A DNA stretch of 64,000 nt from positions 40,038,501-40,102,500 of the forward strand of contig NC_088924.1 in assembly GCF_038396675.1 (NCBI RefSeq), written 5' to 3'. This stretch comes from Hydra vulgaris (Eukaryota; Cnidaria; Hydrozoa; Anthoathecata; Hydridae). The translations under genes and the position numbers were made by a program. Position 1 is the stretch's first letter; each line of letters starts with the position of its first letter. The notes below the pieces were generated by a model. That model had not been told where the DNA came from, did no database searches, and saw only the letters and a list, made by a program, of their open reading frames with translations. Below are positions 35,345 through 45,559 of the stretch, piece by piece.

Positions 35345-36245
35345 TCATACCGCTTTTTTTCTTGGTAATCTCTTCAGGTCAATTTTTTGAGGAGTCGGTG
35401 GTGGGGCATTTCTTTTATAAACGTTTTTATCGTTTTGCCGTATTTCGTCTTCTTCCATTTCTGATTCTATATCGCTAAACTCATTTTGTTCGTTAATGGT
35501 ATTCTTTATCTTTCTTTCCTCTTTTTTTTGACTTTTGCTTTTCACAATTTCAAATGCTGGTTCAGTAGGAGCAATTTTGGTTACTTTGCTTTCGGATAAT
35601 TTTGTCGTCGATTCATTATTATTTTCAGCTAGTTGATAACTAGATACGAAATCATTCGATATGCTGTTTATTTGGAATAGTTTCTGCAGTTGGTTTTTCC
35701 GTAGGTTTTCGAGCAATACACCGTTGTTGAGGTGGATGAGAGTACTGGCATGTAGAACAAAGAAAGGATTTACCTGCATAGTGTAAAGCTATTTTGATAC
35801 CACCAATTTCAATGGTATGAGGTATCTCCTCTAATTTTACTTTTGGATCAACTCGAAATAGTCGTCGGCCGTCTTTTAAATTTCGGTCAAGTTTATATGT
35901 TGTGTGTGTTATTGAGTATACTTCCCTAATAAATGGATCCAATTCTGAAAGAATATCATGGTCTTCGACTAATGGGTCGCATTTAACCGTAATTTGTAGC
36001 CCTATATCAGAACGTATTTTTAAAGTGATGTTTTGGTTACTTCCAGATAATTGAATCGTTGATTCGCTAACATGTATAGCGTCTTCTTTTCTTTTTAATT
36101 CCATCACCCAATTTCCTTTTTTATTGTAAGTTAAACTATTGATTTTATTTTTCCCGATAATTAATGATACTTTCTCGTAAATTTCTTGAGCTCTGTTTTC
36201 TTGATATTTTTTATTGAAGCTTTCGGTCGGATCTATATAAACATG
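35345..36245 (-). pseudogene. Tx1-like ORF1 (Gag-like), frameshifted
   Basis: The frame is open from about 36245 (FIDPTESFNKKYQENRAQE, no ATG before MELKRKEDA near 36104, so the N-terminus is missing). It continues through LKIRSDIGLQITVKCD and RRLFRVDPKVKLEEIPHTIE, then a CCHC-type knuckle: FLCSTCQYSHPPQQRC (about 35725). A one-base shift at about 35700 moves the remainder to the frame ending LKRLPRKKAV at 35345, which is rich in Glu/Lys/Ser (EFSDIESEMEEDE). RNA-binding nucleocapsid-like proteins of Tx1 elements have this layout. The ORF1 stop lies about 210 bases before the ORF2 ATG. Confidence 0.75.
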
Positions 36246-37189
36246 TTAGTCTAAAATGCATTCTAGTCGATTAGTAAGAAGATGTAACACACGCGTAACT
36301 TGCCATATTACGACAACAATAAGCATTACTAGCAGTGTCTTAATAAATTTTCACTACCTCTAAATAGTCTTCAGCCAAACAGATCAGGTGCATATCTTAT
36401 TAACACAAATTTTTTATTTTTTTTTATTTTTTTATTATAAAATTATAAATATTTACAATTTTTTAACTCTGCATAATAAATACTCATATTTACAATAAGT
36501 TTACAAATCGTTTAACTTTATATATTTTTCCATTTATAAATATTTTATTGATACACTTTTATAAAATAAGAAAACAACAGAAAAAAAAACAAGCTTTTTT
36601 TTTACATTTAATTAACTTTGATCTATTCTAAAATATTCTTTAGTTTATATGCCAATATTTTAAAAATAAAGTCGTGTTCATATATATATACATTTTTAAA
36701 TTTTTGTTTGCTTTTTGTATTTTTTTTTTTTTTTTTTTTTGTTTGTTTTTTAATTTTTAATTTTTTTGTATTTTTATTTTTATATTTTTTTGTGTTTTTT
36801 GTTTTGTTTTTTTTAACCTTTGTGCGGAAAGAAATCGAGAATATGAAGTTGGTAAAGATTATTTAAGTATTTTAGTAAAGAAAGATTTTATTAATTAATA
36901 CTAAAAAAAAAAATACAGGACTTTTACACAAATCATCACGTTACGAAATCTACAGAAAAAAAAGCAAATAATAAAATATATATCAAAAACTAAGGGCTGG
37001 CAGTGATTGTCTAACCATATATAACAACATTTTTTTTGTAAAAAAATATATATGTTTAAAGGACACGGGAACACTCAACTAAACATTTAGTTCTTTCTAC
37101 GAGCCAGTGTGTTAGTTTGGCTCATATGTTTAGTTTCAGGTTCCCGTTCTCTATTTAACAAAAAACGTTTTTAATACAAAAGAGTTGAC
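36246..37189. other. gene-free stretch with poly-T
   Basis: AT-rich. A run of 22 T lies near 36721-36742 within low-complexity T/G sequence; the 82-codon Phe-rich frame over it is an artefact. Between 37060 and 37150, ACTAAACATTTAGTTCTTTC...GTTTAGTTTCAGG and GGAACAC/GGTTCCCG pieces suggest the 3' UTR of the LINE that starts at 37190. Confidence 0.5.
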
Positions 37190-39600
37190 AGAAAATGTCC
37201 GTGGTATTTCTACGGACATGATAATTATATTTTATAGTAATGATAATCCTGATGTTTCTGGTAATTATCCTGATCACTGCCGTTGGGTCAATATTTGAAT
37301 TGTTAAACATCTGCTGTTCCATATTTCACTCATGATGGTTTGAGTGACTGTCAACAGCAGCTGCGAGGTAGGGTTTTTCTCCGATAAATTCGCAGTCTCA
37401 ATCGAGAATATGGAATTTATTGGAGAAAAGTTGTTTTGGGATATCAAGGAGTTATATACATGTTTAAAGTATTTCCATATTGTAACAGTAGGAGGACAGT
37501 AGGCAAAGATGTGCAGATTGTCCTCAATTTTACCGCAAGTTTTACATTTGTTGTTTTTAACGATCTGTTGCCTTGTGCTTTTGGCAAGCAAGGCAGCAGA
37601 AGGTAAGCTATTATGGAGAAATCGAAAGAGGATGTTTTGCGTCGGTTCGTATGCGTGGGAGGTAAAATTTCTTTTCCAAATCTGGGTCCACGGCATTGTT
37701 GTTTTTGTTGAACTGTTCCAGAAAAGTTCTGCTGGCACTACTGTCTTTTTGTTTTTTGCCACTTCTAAGTAAAAATTGTTTGTTGCTTTTAGGGGGATGT
37801 CAAAAAGGGACCCGTTTTTGCCTAATATTTCTATTGTTGTTTTGTAGTACTGAGACGTTTTATTGTCCCAGTGTTTTGGAAAATTGCTCTGCTTTAAAAA
37901 GTTCCAGCTTTGGTTTTGGTTCGTAAATTTTATAAGTGAACTCGCCAACCAATACTTTGAAAAGTAGTAAGTGTCGTGAGCTTTGTCCTCTTCGCATTCT
38001 TTCAGTTGAAAGAGTGTTTTGAGGCGAAGTGCAAGACTTTGCTCCTTCGGTGATAAAATTCTGAGACCCCCGCTTTTGACGGGTGTCTCGCTTTTGACCG
38101 GATTGAAATTGGTCTTTTGCCACAGATTTTCGAAAATGGCTCTATGCAAACGTTCTATTGCCCATTCGGGAACGGGCAGCACGTTTGCCAGAAACCACAC
38201 TTTTGACATTGCTAACGTATTTATCAACATAGTCTTTCCCCTTAGTGACAAAGTACGTAGTCCCAAAAACTTGAGTTTTTTCTCTATTTTGTTTAGAGTT
38301 ACTAACCAGTTGAAATTGGTAGTATCGCTCAGTCTGGTGTAAAAAGTAACACCTAATATTTTGAAAACGGTGTTGTTGTTCCACTCTATGTCGTCCAATT
38401 CCGGGTACATTTTAGGATCAAAACCCCCAAGAGCGAGACCCTTGGTTTTTAAGGCGTTGATCACTGAACCACTTGCTTTTTCAAACAGTTTTATTTTTTC
38501 GAAAAAAAAGTGGACTGATTTTACGTCCCTGATAAAAAAATTCGAATCGTCTGCGTACTGCTGTATTTTGAGGGGTTTAGGTGTACCTGGTAACGGGAAA
38601 CCCTCTATTCCGCTGTCCGCTCTGATCACCAAAGCGAGAGCTTCGGCAACAAAAACGTACAGCAAGAGAGAGAGGGGGTCACCCTGTCTAACTCCTCTTT
38701 CCGTAGGAAAGGAGGCTGACAGGAAACCGCAATTCAGAACAGATGCCGAAACTTTTGAATATAAGGTGTTGACAAAAGATACAAAAGTTTCTCCGAGATT
38801 GAATTTTCGGAGAATCTGAAGCAGAAACGCACGATCGACTTTATCAACGCCTTTTCTTGATCTATTGACAAAATGAAACTAGGTAGATTTTTAAATTGCG
38901 CGTAATCGATAGGATCACGGACTAGATGTAAATTTGAGAATATTGTTCTACCTGGGATTCCGGAAGTTTGATTTGGTTCTATAATTTTCCCCATTACTTT
39001 TGCAAGTCGTAGTCCCAGCGCTTTTGTGATTATTTTGAAATCAGCGCCGATTAAGGATATGGGCCTCTAGTTTTTGCATTCGGTAAGATCTCCTTGTTTA
39101 GGAATCAGTGAAATAATTGATTTTTTCATAGAGTGGCTAGTGTTTTTTTCTACGAAAAGTATTTCGTAGGCAAGTTCCTCAAAATCTTTTTCTAAAGTGT
39201 GCCAAAAGGTTTTATAAAATTCAGCTGGAAGTCCGTCATAGCCCGGAGATTTTCCGTTTTCAAATTTAAAAAGGGCTTCTTTCAGTTCCACGCCGGTTAG
39301 GCGGATGTTTAAAAATTGATTTTCATCATCACTTAAACGTTTAGTGATGTGTGACAAGACATATTTTTGGCTGTCTTTGCATAAACAAGTTTTGATGTAA
39401 ATGTTTTTATAATATAAAACAATGGAGTTTAGTATTTCACCAGGTTCACTCGTCAATGTGCCGTCATTCTTGCGAATTTCGGTAATTAACTTATTCCGCT
39501 GTTGTGTTTTTTCCAAATTAAACAAAAATTTTGAAAGTTTATCTCCTTCTTCAATTAGATTTTGTAATAACACAAATACTGTAAAAAAATTAAGATATAA
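37190..39600 (-). mobile_element. Tx1-like LINE, 5'-truncated, antisense
   Basis: The copy covers the endonuclease-RT linker through the ORF2 C-terminus. A 3' UTR hairpin ATGTCCGT...ACGGACAT lies at about 37195-37220. Its coding sequence is distinctly GC-richer than its surroundings and only lightly damaged, indicating a younger insertion than most LINEs in this window. The first recognisable text is NLIEEGDKLSKFLFNLEK at about 39565. Confidence 0.85.
37274..39573 (-). pseudogene. Tx1-like ORF2 RT and C-terminal domain, three breaks
   Basis: The segment 39573-39067 carries GDKLSKFLFNLEKTQQRNKL, then the fingers KSPGYDGLPAEFYKTFWHTL and IISLIPKQGDLTECKN. After a stop, NLHLVRDPIDYAQF and FILSIDQEKALIK (motif A, DQEKA) lie in 38994-38734. 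The third frame, 38665-37274 (463 residues), begins just after an RGVRQGDPLS motif-B reading and contains the catalytic IQQYADDSNFFIRD box (residues about 35-48), SLRGKTMLINTLAMSKVWFL and KSGGLRILSPKEQSLALRLK. The terminal Cys-His motif is CKTCGKIEDNLHIFAYCPP (about residues 392-410). Few lesions separate this from a functional ORF2 remnant, but the 5' half is absent. Confidence 0.85.
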
Positions 39601-39758
39601 GAGAATAGGCTTTAATAATTTATTAAAACTGCTTTGATGAAAATTTAATTATAACGCAATGACGACAAGTGTCGAAATTTCATATGCATTTTTACTTGTG
39701 GGTTTATAAAAACTTAAAAAGGCAAAAACTTGACGAACAAAATTAAAACAAAAGGTAA

Positions 39759-41239
39759 GGGGTCGTCCATAAAGTACGTACGCTCATAGGGGGGAGGGGG
39801 GAGGTCTTCAAAAAGCGTACGAAAGCGTATGGGAGGGGGGGGGGGGGGAGGGTTCAATTTAAAAGTACGTACTTCGATTTTCTAATTTATCACAATTAAC
39901 CAGCTAATCAATAGAAAAGTTAAATTCTGACTAAAGATTCTAGTTTGCCAACATAAAAAGATGTATGGTATATGGAGTAGAGGGTATAGTTTTCCTTTAT
40001 GCACACACATGTATAGGCGCCCTCAGAATTTTTTGATGTTCCAGATAGGACACTTTCACACATCGTGCAAACTCATAACTTAAGTTTGTTTATACCTATG
40101 CCAAATGAGGAGGCTTTGCAAAATATCGGGATGGCGGAGGCCTGTGAATAAAAAGCCTTAAAATGCTTACCCTCCCGACCCCCAAAATAAGAGGGATGTA
40201 AATTTTGCATGGTCATAACTTTTTTGTAATTTACAATATTTTTCTACAAAAATTAAAATCTGTCGATAAATTTAAATTTAGTTTTAGATGTTAAAGTTAA
40301 AAATTTTGCTACATATTTCCCTCACGTTTGGGCAGGGAAGGGGGGAGGCAAACGCTTTAGGGCTTATTATTCATAGGCCCCCGCCGCCTCCGCCATCCAA
40401 ATTTTTTGCAAGGCCACCTCATTTGGCATATTAACAAACTTAAGTTTGCACGATGTGGGAAAGTCTTCTATCTGGAACATCAAAAAATCCTGAGTGGACC
40501 CATGCACACATGCCACCCCTTATATACTGGCCCTGAGTAAGACCTGAGGGCCGTAATTGATGCGACGGAGTCACCCCCAAAAAAACGTGTCAATGGCGTC
40601 TCAAAATCTTCCAAATTTGACCGCTAGGTTTTGCTAAAATAAAAAGCTTCTTTAATTAGCAAAAGGGCACAAAATTTGCTGTTGCCCCCTCCCACTGGGT
40701 TTTACCCTTTGTTTTCAATATTACTGATCTCACCTTAGATTCATTTTTTACTTACTAAAGAGGGGTGCCTGAAAAAAACGTCCACCTTAAGTATAGTTTA
40801 TTTACATTTGATTCGTTATTAAAACAAAAAAAAGTTTGACATGGATTTCACCAGGAATCGGACCTGGACCTCCGATGACTATTGCCGCCGCATTAACCTC
40901 TCGCCCAAATACGCACTTATCTTAACTAAATTTTAAATTTATTTAAATTATTATTTGCATATATACTTAAAGACATTTTTAAAATGCGCAAACAAAGAGC
41001 TTTGGGGTCGTATAAAGTATCTAAGGTACCCTCCTTCTTTTTTTTTTTTAATTAAACTTTTTTATTAGGGAAAAAAAAATAAAAGAGGGATGGGGGGGGG
41101 ATATTTGAGGGGGGGGGGTATTTGTGAAACGTACGTACTTTTAAGGGGGGGTGGGGACATAAAAGTACGCATGGCAACAGGAGGGAGGGGGGGGGTCAAA
41201 TTTCAAAATTTTTGGCGTACGTACTTTATGGACGACCCC
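39759..41239. mobile_element. PIF/Harbinger-like non-autonomous element, 1.48 kb
   Basis: The TIRs are 25 bp and perfect, starting GGGGTCGTCCATAAAGTACG and continuing TACGC. TAA flanks both ends (39756-39758 and 41240-41242), the TWA-type 3-bp duplication of PIF/Harbinger elements. There is no transposase. G-rich runs (up to 14 G) lie inside both ends. A second, inner inverted repeat of about 150 bp (about 40019-40180 against 40330-40490, sharing TTTTTTGATGTTCCAGATAG and CAAATGAGG) makes it a nested or two-layer structure. A tRNA-like block is at 40857-40917. Confidence 0.85.
40857..40917 (-). ncRNA. tRNA-like relic (A and B boxes)
   Basis: On the minus strand, TGGGCGAGAGGTTAATGCGG resembles a tRNA D-arm with A box, and GGTCCGATTCCTGG (about 40860) differs from the B box GGTTCGATTCC by one base. 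About 25 nt separate the arms, close to a compact tRNA. An acceptor stem cannot be paired convincingly. It is most likely a tRNA pseudogene or SINE head captured in the Harbinger-like element. Confidence 0.45.
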
Positions 41240-41467
41240 TAATGCAACTAAGATTACAATAATTTTTATAATTTTTTAATTTACTCATTTAATATGGTTT
41301 AAAACCTAAGGAATTCTATAAAAAGATTTCTAAGAGTAATTACTTCAGTTCAAAATCTAATAAAAACCCATTAATTAACGAAAAAATATCGAGACAATTT
41401 ATTTTCTTAACAAGTTTTGTTACGTACGCGTATAACTACAAAGATATGTCTATATTAAAAAGCTTAT

Positions 41468-41710
41468 GAGACAAAATTGGCATACCAATATTTGCCAGTA
41501 TGAGAATGCCAATAGAACTCCAATATTGGCATTCTAATATTGGGCAAACAATATAGAAGCAATACTAGCATGCATTTACTTTCCAATATTGGTATGTCAA
41601 TATTGGCGCAATATTTTTACCATTATTAGCGCAATATTGTATATCTTGCGATATTGGCCAAGATACCCAATATTGCACCATTATTGCACCAATATATCTT
41701 GCTACTAGGG
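41468..41710. repeat. CCAATATTGG-rich block
   Basis: At least ten variants of the palindromic core CAATATTGG/CCAATATTG occur in 240 bases, in both orientations, with GGCATTCTAATATTGG-type longer copies. A smaller group is seen at 19690-19775. It could be a foldback element end, but no external boundary is visible. Confidence 0.65.
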
Positions 41711-42268
41711 AAGGGTCAGAAATATTTAGATTTTCTAGATTTACAATTATACTGTGAACAACTCTCTCAAAGTAGCCCCCAAATGTAGTCCCACATCATG
41801 TTTTCGTTATACTGTTCTTGGTAATGACGTTTAAAGTCCAATATATATACTTTTTTATATAGTTTAACAATAAAATATAATTTCAACGAAAATATCCCTA
41901 ATTTAATATTACGAAAGAAAATGTAAATATATCGCATAACGTTTAAAATTTATAGTTTATCAAAGAACAAGATTTAGGAATTGTTTTGTAAAATAAAAGA
42001 AACAAAATTTAATAGAATACTAAAATGACAAAAATAACATTTAAGAATTGGTTTGAAAAATGAGAAGATATAATTTTATATAAAACACATTTTATTGTTA
42101 GACCAATTTATAGTTCAACTTATTTAATTAAGTTTATAACTTTTATTGCCAATTAAGTAAGAGCAAATAAACAGCAAAAAATAAAAGTAAAAGATTAATA
42201 AATAACGCAAAAATAAATTTTTTAAAAAGAGGATTATCATTTAAAATAATAAAAATATATGTACATAA
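41711..42268. other. gene-free stretch
   Basis: AT-rich, without recognised repeats or coding sequence. Confidence 0.6.
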
Positions 42269-42272
42269 ATAT

Positions 42273-45200
42273 CCCAGTAGGCACGCAACGTTTTATTCAC
42301 GTTTTAATCACGTGTATTTTAGGTGACTTCGTCCAGGTTACTATTTTACGTGAAAGTTACGTGAAAGTTACGTGCCAAAATAACGCGTCTAACGGAACTT
42401 TTTTTATTCTTAATAAAAACCTGTGATAAGAAATATAAAATTATATTTTTTATTATATTATTTATTTTTTTATAGTATAGTTTTTGTATTCATTATATTA
42501 ATTATAATTATTTTACTTTTATGATGATATAATTAATTTTGATTGTAGTTTAATCATAACTAAAAAAAAAAAAATTGGTCTATATAATATCTTATAACGC
42601 AATGCATTTAAAACAAAACTAAATAGTCCATTATATTTTGAGTTGTAATATCTAATATCCGAATTACATCAAATTAAGTTAAATAAAATTTTTTTCTACT
42701 TTGTGATATAATATTTTACACTGGCGAATTTGTCCACTTTGCTTACTTAACTTAGTACAAAATAAATTATGTTATAACGAATTTAATATCAAATTAAGTA
42801 AGCTACATGGACAAATTATAAGTTCTAGCAGAACTTTATTATTTTATTATTATTTAAGTTTTTATTTGTTTCTTTTTAGCTAAATTATTCATTAGATAAA
42901 GTTTAATGCATGCTCTTACCCGGTTTCCTTCTTCACGTTTCAATCATGTATATTTTAGGTGACCTCGTCCAGGTTACAATTTTACTTGATTCAAGCATGA
43001 AAGTTACGTTGCCAAAATATTATGTATTTTGGATCTTTTTTTATTCTCAATAAAAACCTATGATTAGAAAGATATTCTTTATTTTATTTACTATTTTTTT
43101 ATAATTGAGTTTCAGGGATTATTTTTTTTGGGATATTCCCGGAATACCGGATATTTTTCTGAAATTTATCTTTTTTCAAATATCCGAAAAGTTTTCCATA
43201 CATGCAAGTTAAAGTATATATTATTGTCATCAACTTGGCTGAATGCAAAATTAGGGGGAAAAATATTCTGAATTTTTTCAGGATATTTTCCGCAAACAAT
43301 TTTCAAAATTTTTTAAATATAATGATTATATGAAATATGTAGTTTATATATTCATTATTGTAATTACTTTTTATTATACTTTTATAATAATATAATTATT
43401 TTGCATTGCAGTTTTATAATAATAAAAAAAGTATCAGGGTATAAGATAACATTGCAATGCATTTTTGACAAAATTAAAATGTCACTTATATAATATTTTA
43501 TCTAAACATATTATATTATTTTATATCTAAGTTTTATCAATTTAGGTTTAATGAATATATTACAAAGCTTAGTTCAAAATCGTGTAACGTTATGGCAGAT
43601 AATTCTCATATTGCAACATGCAAAAGATCAAACCCTAATACAAGGTATACTTTTTTTTTCTACCCTATTATATAATATTTTAGACTGTCAAATTTGTCGA
43701 TGTAGTTAATTTAATAATAAATAAGTTATTATACCTTATTTAATATTAAATTTATTAAACTACATGACAAATGATAAGTTCTGTTTAAAATATTATTGAC
43801 TAGGAAGATCCAATGGTATTGTTATGTTATTGCCTAGGAATATCATTCTGTAGTAAAACACATTAACCTTTTAACTTTTAAAGTTTGAGAAAATTCACTT
43901 TTCCCTCTCTTCGTCTTTTTTTGATCGCACCCTGTTGCAAGAATTTAATTTAGTTCATATCTTGTTGGAGAATGCAACTTGATTCTGAGTTGAATTTTTA
44001 GCACTCGGTATTTATTGGTGACCTAATTTGACAATACTTTATTATACATACTTTTAGTTTTGTACTTAATATATTATATATAATTAGGGGTAGATGAGGC
44101 TCCTTAGCCGTGGTGAATGTTTCCACAGCAAAAGGAGCCTCAAGATGAAAATCTCACCATGGGTAGGAAAATCATGATATAAAATCCCCACTATAATGTT
44201 GTGTGGTTATGTGGTAACTATTACATTTTTAAAAATTGTTATAATTTTTCTGTGTGCATTTTAAAATTACATTTAATGTTCAAAACTTTGTAGATTACTC
44301 ATTTAAAGCAACTTCGTGGGCAGTCACCTTTGCATCTAGTGAGTTAATGTATGAACAAGCTAATACAGAAACAAGTGCAAATATAAGAAGATGGAAAACA
44401 AAGAAAACAAATTATTTAATCAGATGTTATCACATAAGGTGAGTACAGGTCTTTTTCTAATCATGCGCATCAGTTATTAACTTTATATATAGATATATAT
44501 TTATCTATAGACAGATATTAGATATAGATATATATAGATAAACAATATTTTTTTAGACTTGTATTTATTATTTTGTACTTCTTTTTTTTATTTATCTGTC
44601 GACTTTTTTGTTATGTCTTTTTTTATTAAATCCTTATTTATTTTTTAGCAATAAGAGTAAAAAATGAGAAGGCAAGTGACTTTTTTTATTTTTCTACATT
44701 GTAGGTAGTATTGTTTTCTTAAAATTATTTAATGATTTAGATAAAAGAAAACAACTAGAAAATCTTGTTGCCAAAATGGTTGGCAACTTACCAAGTAAGA
44801 TTTGTTTTAAAAATTTGTGATTTAAGATAATTATTAAATAATCATATTATTATTTAAGATTAAATTCGTTTCATTTCAGCTAAATCTGATTTATTGGATA
44901 AAGTTTGATGCGTACTCTTATAGGAGAAAATATCGACTGATTCGTTAGACTATGTTTGAAGCGTGCTTTTATGGGAGAATATATTGACTGGTTCGTTAGA
45001 TTAAGTTTGAAGTGCGCTCTTTGTGGATCGAAGCGTGCTCTTCATAAGTTTCAGATCTATGACTTTGTACTTATTACTTATTGGATATAAGGAGGATATT
45101 TTAACAAAAGTGCAGCTTTTATTACAAATTCATAATGTTTATGTCAAGAACTAATATACTGACTAATAAAACCATGTAATTTAATACGTATTAAATATTT

Positions 45201-45487
45201 CCTCGACAATGAGTTTTTTTTCTTTGCACGAATCCAAACACTTCGTTTTTATAAAGCCTAGTTATTGCTTAAATATTACGTGCCAAAATTAACGTAAAAA
45301 GCACGTCTTTTAGACAGTCCATGGGGACCAAAAAGTCACCTAAATATCACGTGCCAAAAGTAACGTGAAAAACACGTCCACAAATCACGTGAATTGGTCA
45401 TTTCATGGGGACCAAAAAGTCACCTAAATGTCACGTGCCAAAATAACGTGAAATTCACGTTTTTGTCACGTCGCTGTGCTTACTGGG
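42273..45487. mobile_element. 3.2-kb non-coding TIR element with internal duplications
   Basis: The ends are CCCAGTAGGCACGCAACGT and the complement ACGTCGCTGTGCTTACTGGG, flanked by ATAT on both sides (42269-42272, 45488-45491). A TA duplication with TCCCAGTA ends is the alternative reading. The termini are packed with CACGTGA/TCACGTG and AGGTGAC motifs: GTGAAAGTTACGTG on the left, and three copies of GTCACCTAAATRTCACGTGC near 45330-45450. The left subterminal region (42282-42430) recurs at 42930-43080, followed by similar AT-rich filler, a duplication of about 650 bp. A TAAAGTTTRATGCRTRCTCTTA unit recurs at 42895, 44897 and 44950-45040. No transposase is present. Confidence 0.75.
44096..44141. 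other. hairpin in the 3.2-kb element
   Basis: GAGGCTCCTT (44096-44105) pairs with AAGGAGCCTC (44132-44141). TGG...CCA inside extends the fold. The role is unknown. Confidence 0.6.
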
Positions 45488-45559
45488 ATATGTTGTTTAA
45501 TTATGTATTAATAATCTACAGAAGTTAATTAATTAACTATTAATTATTATTTTCTAATT

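Larger units (their letters stand above)
33242..36245 (-). mobile_element. Tx1-like LINE with ORF1 and partial ORF2, antisense
   Basis: Reading leftward, a Gag-like ORF1, then an ORF2 with endonuclease and the first half of the RT. The copy is truncated inside RT motif A at 33242 and 5'-truncated near 36245. A second Tx1-like copy (37190-39600) lies in the same orientation 1 kb away and carries the RT part missing here. Confidence 0.85.

Noticed and set aside
36618..36866. Phe-rich hydrophobic frame as a membrane protein
   Set aside because: Generated by T-rich low-complexity DNA including a 22-T run.
44254..44442. 62-codon frame within the 3.2-kb TIR element
   Set aside because: No similarity to any family I know and no second supporting feature.
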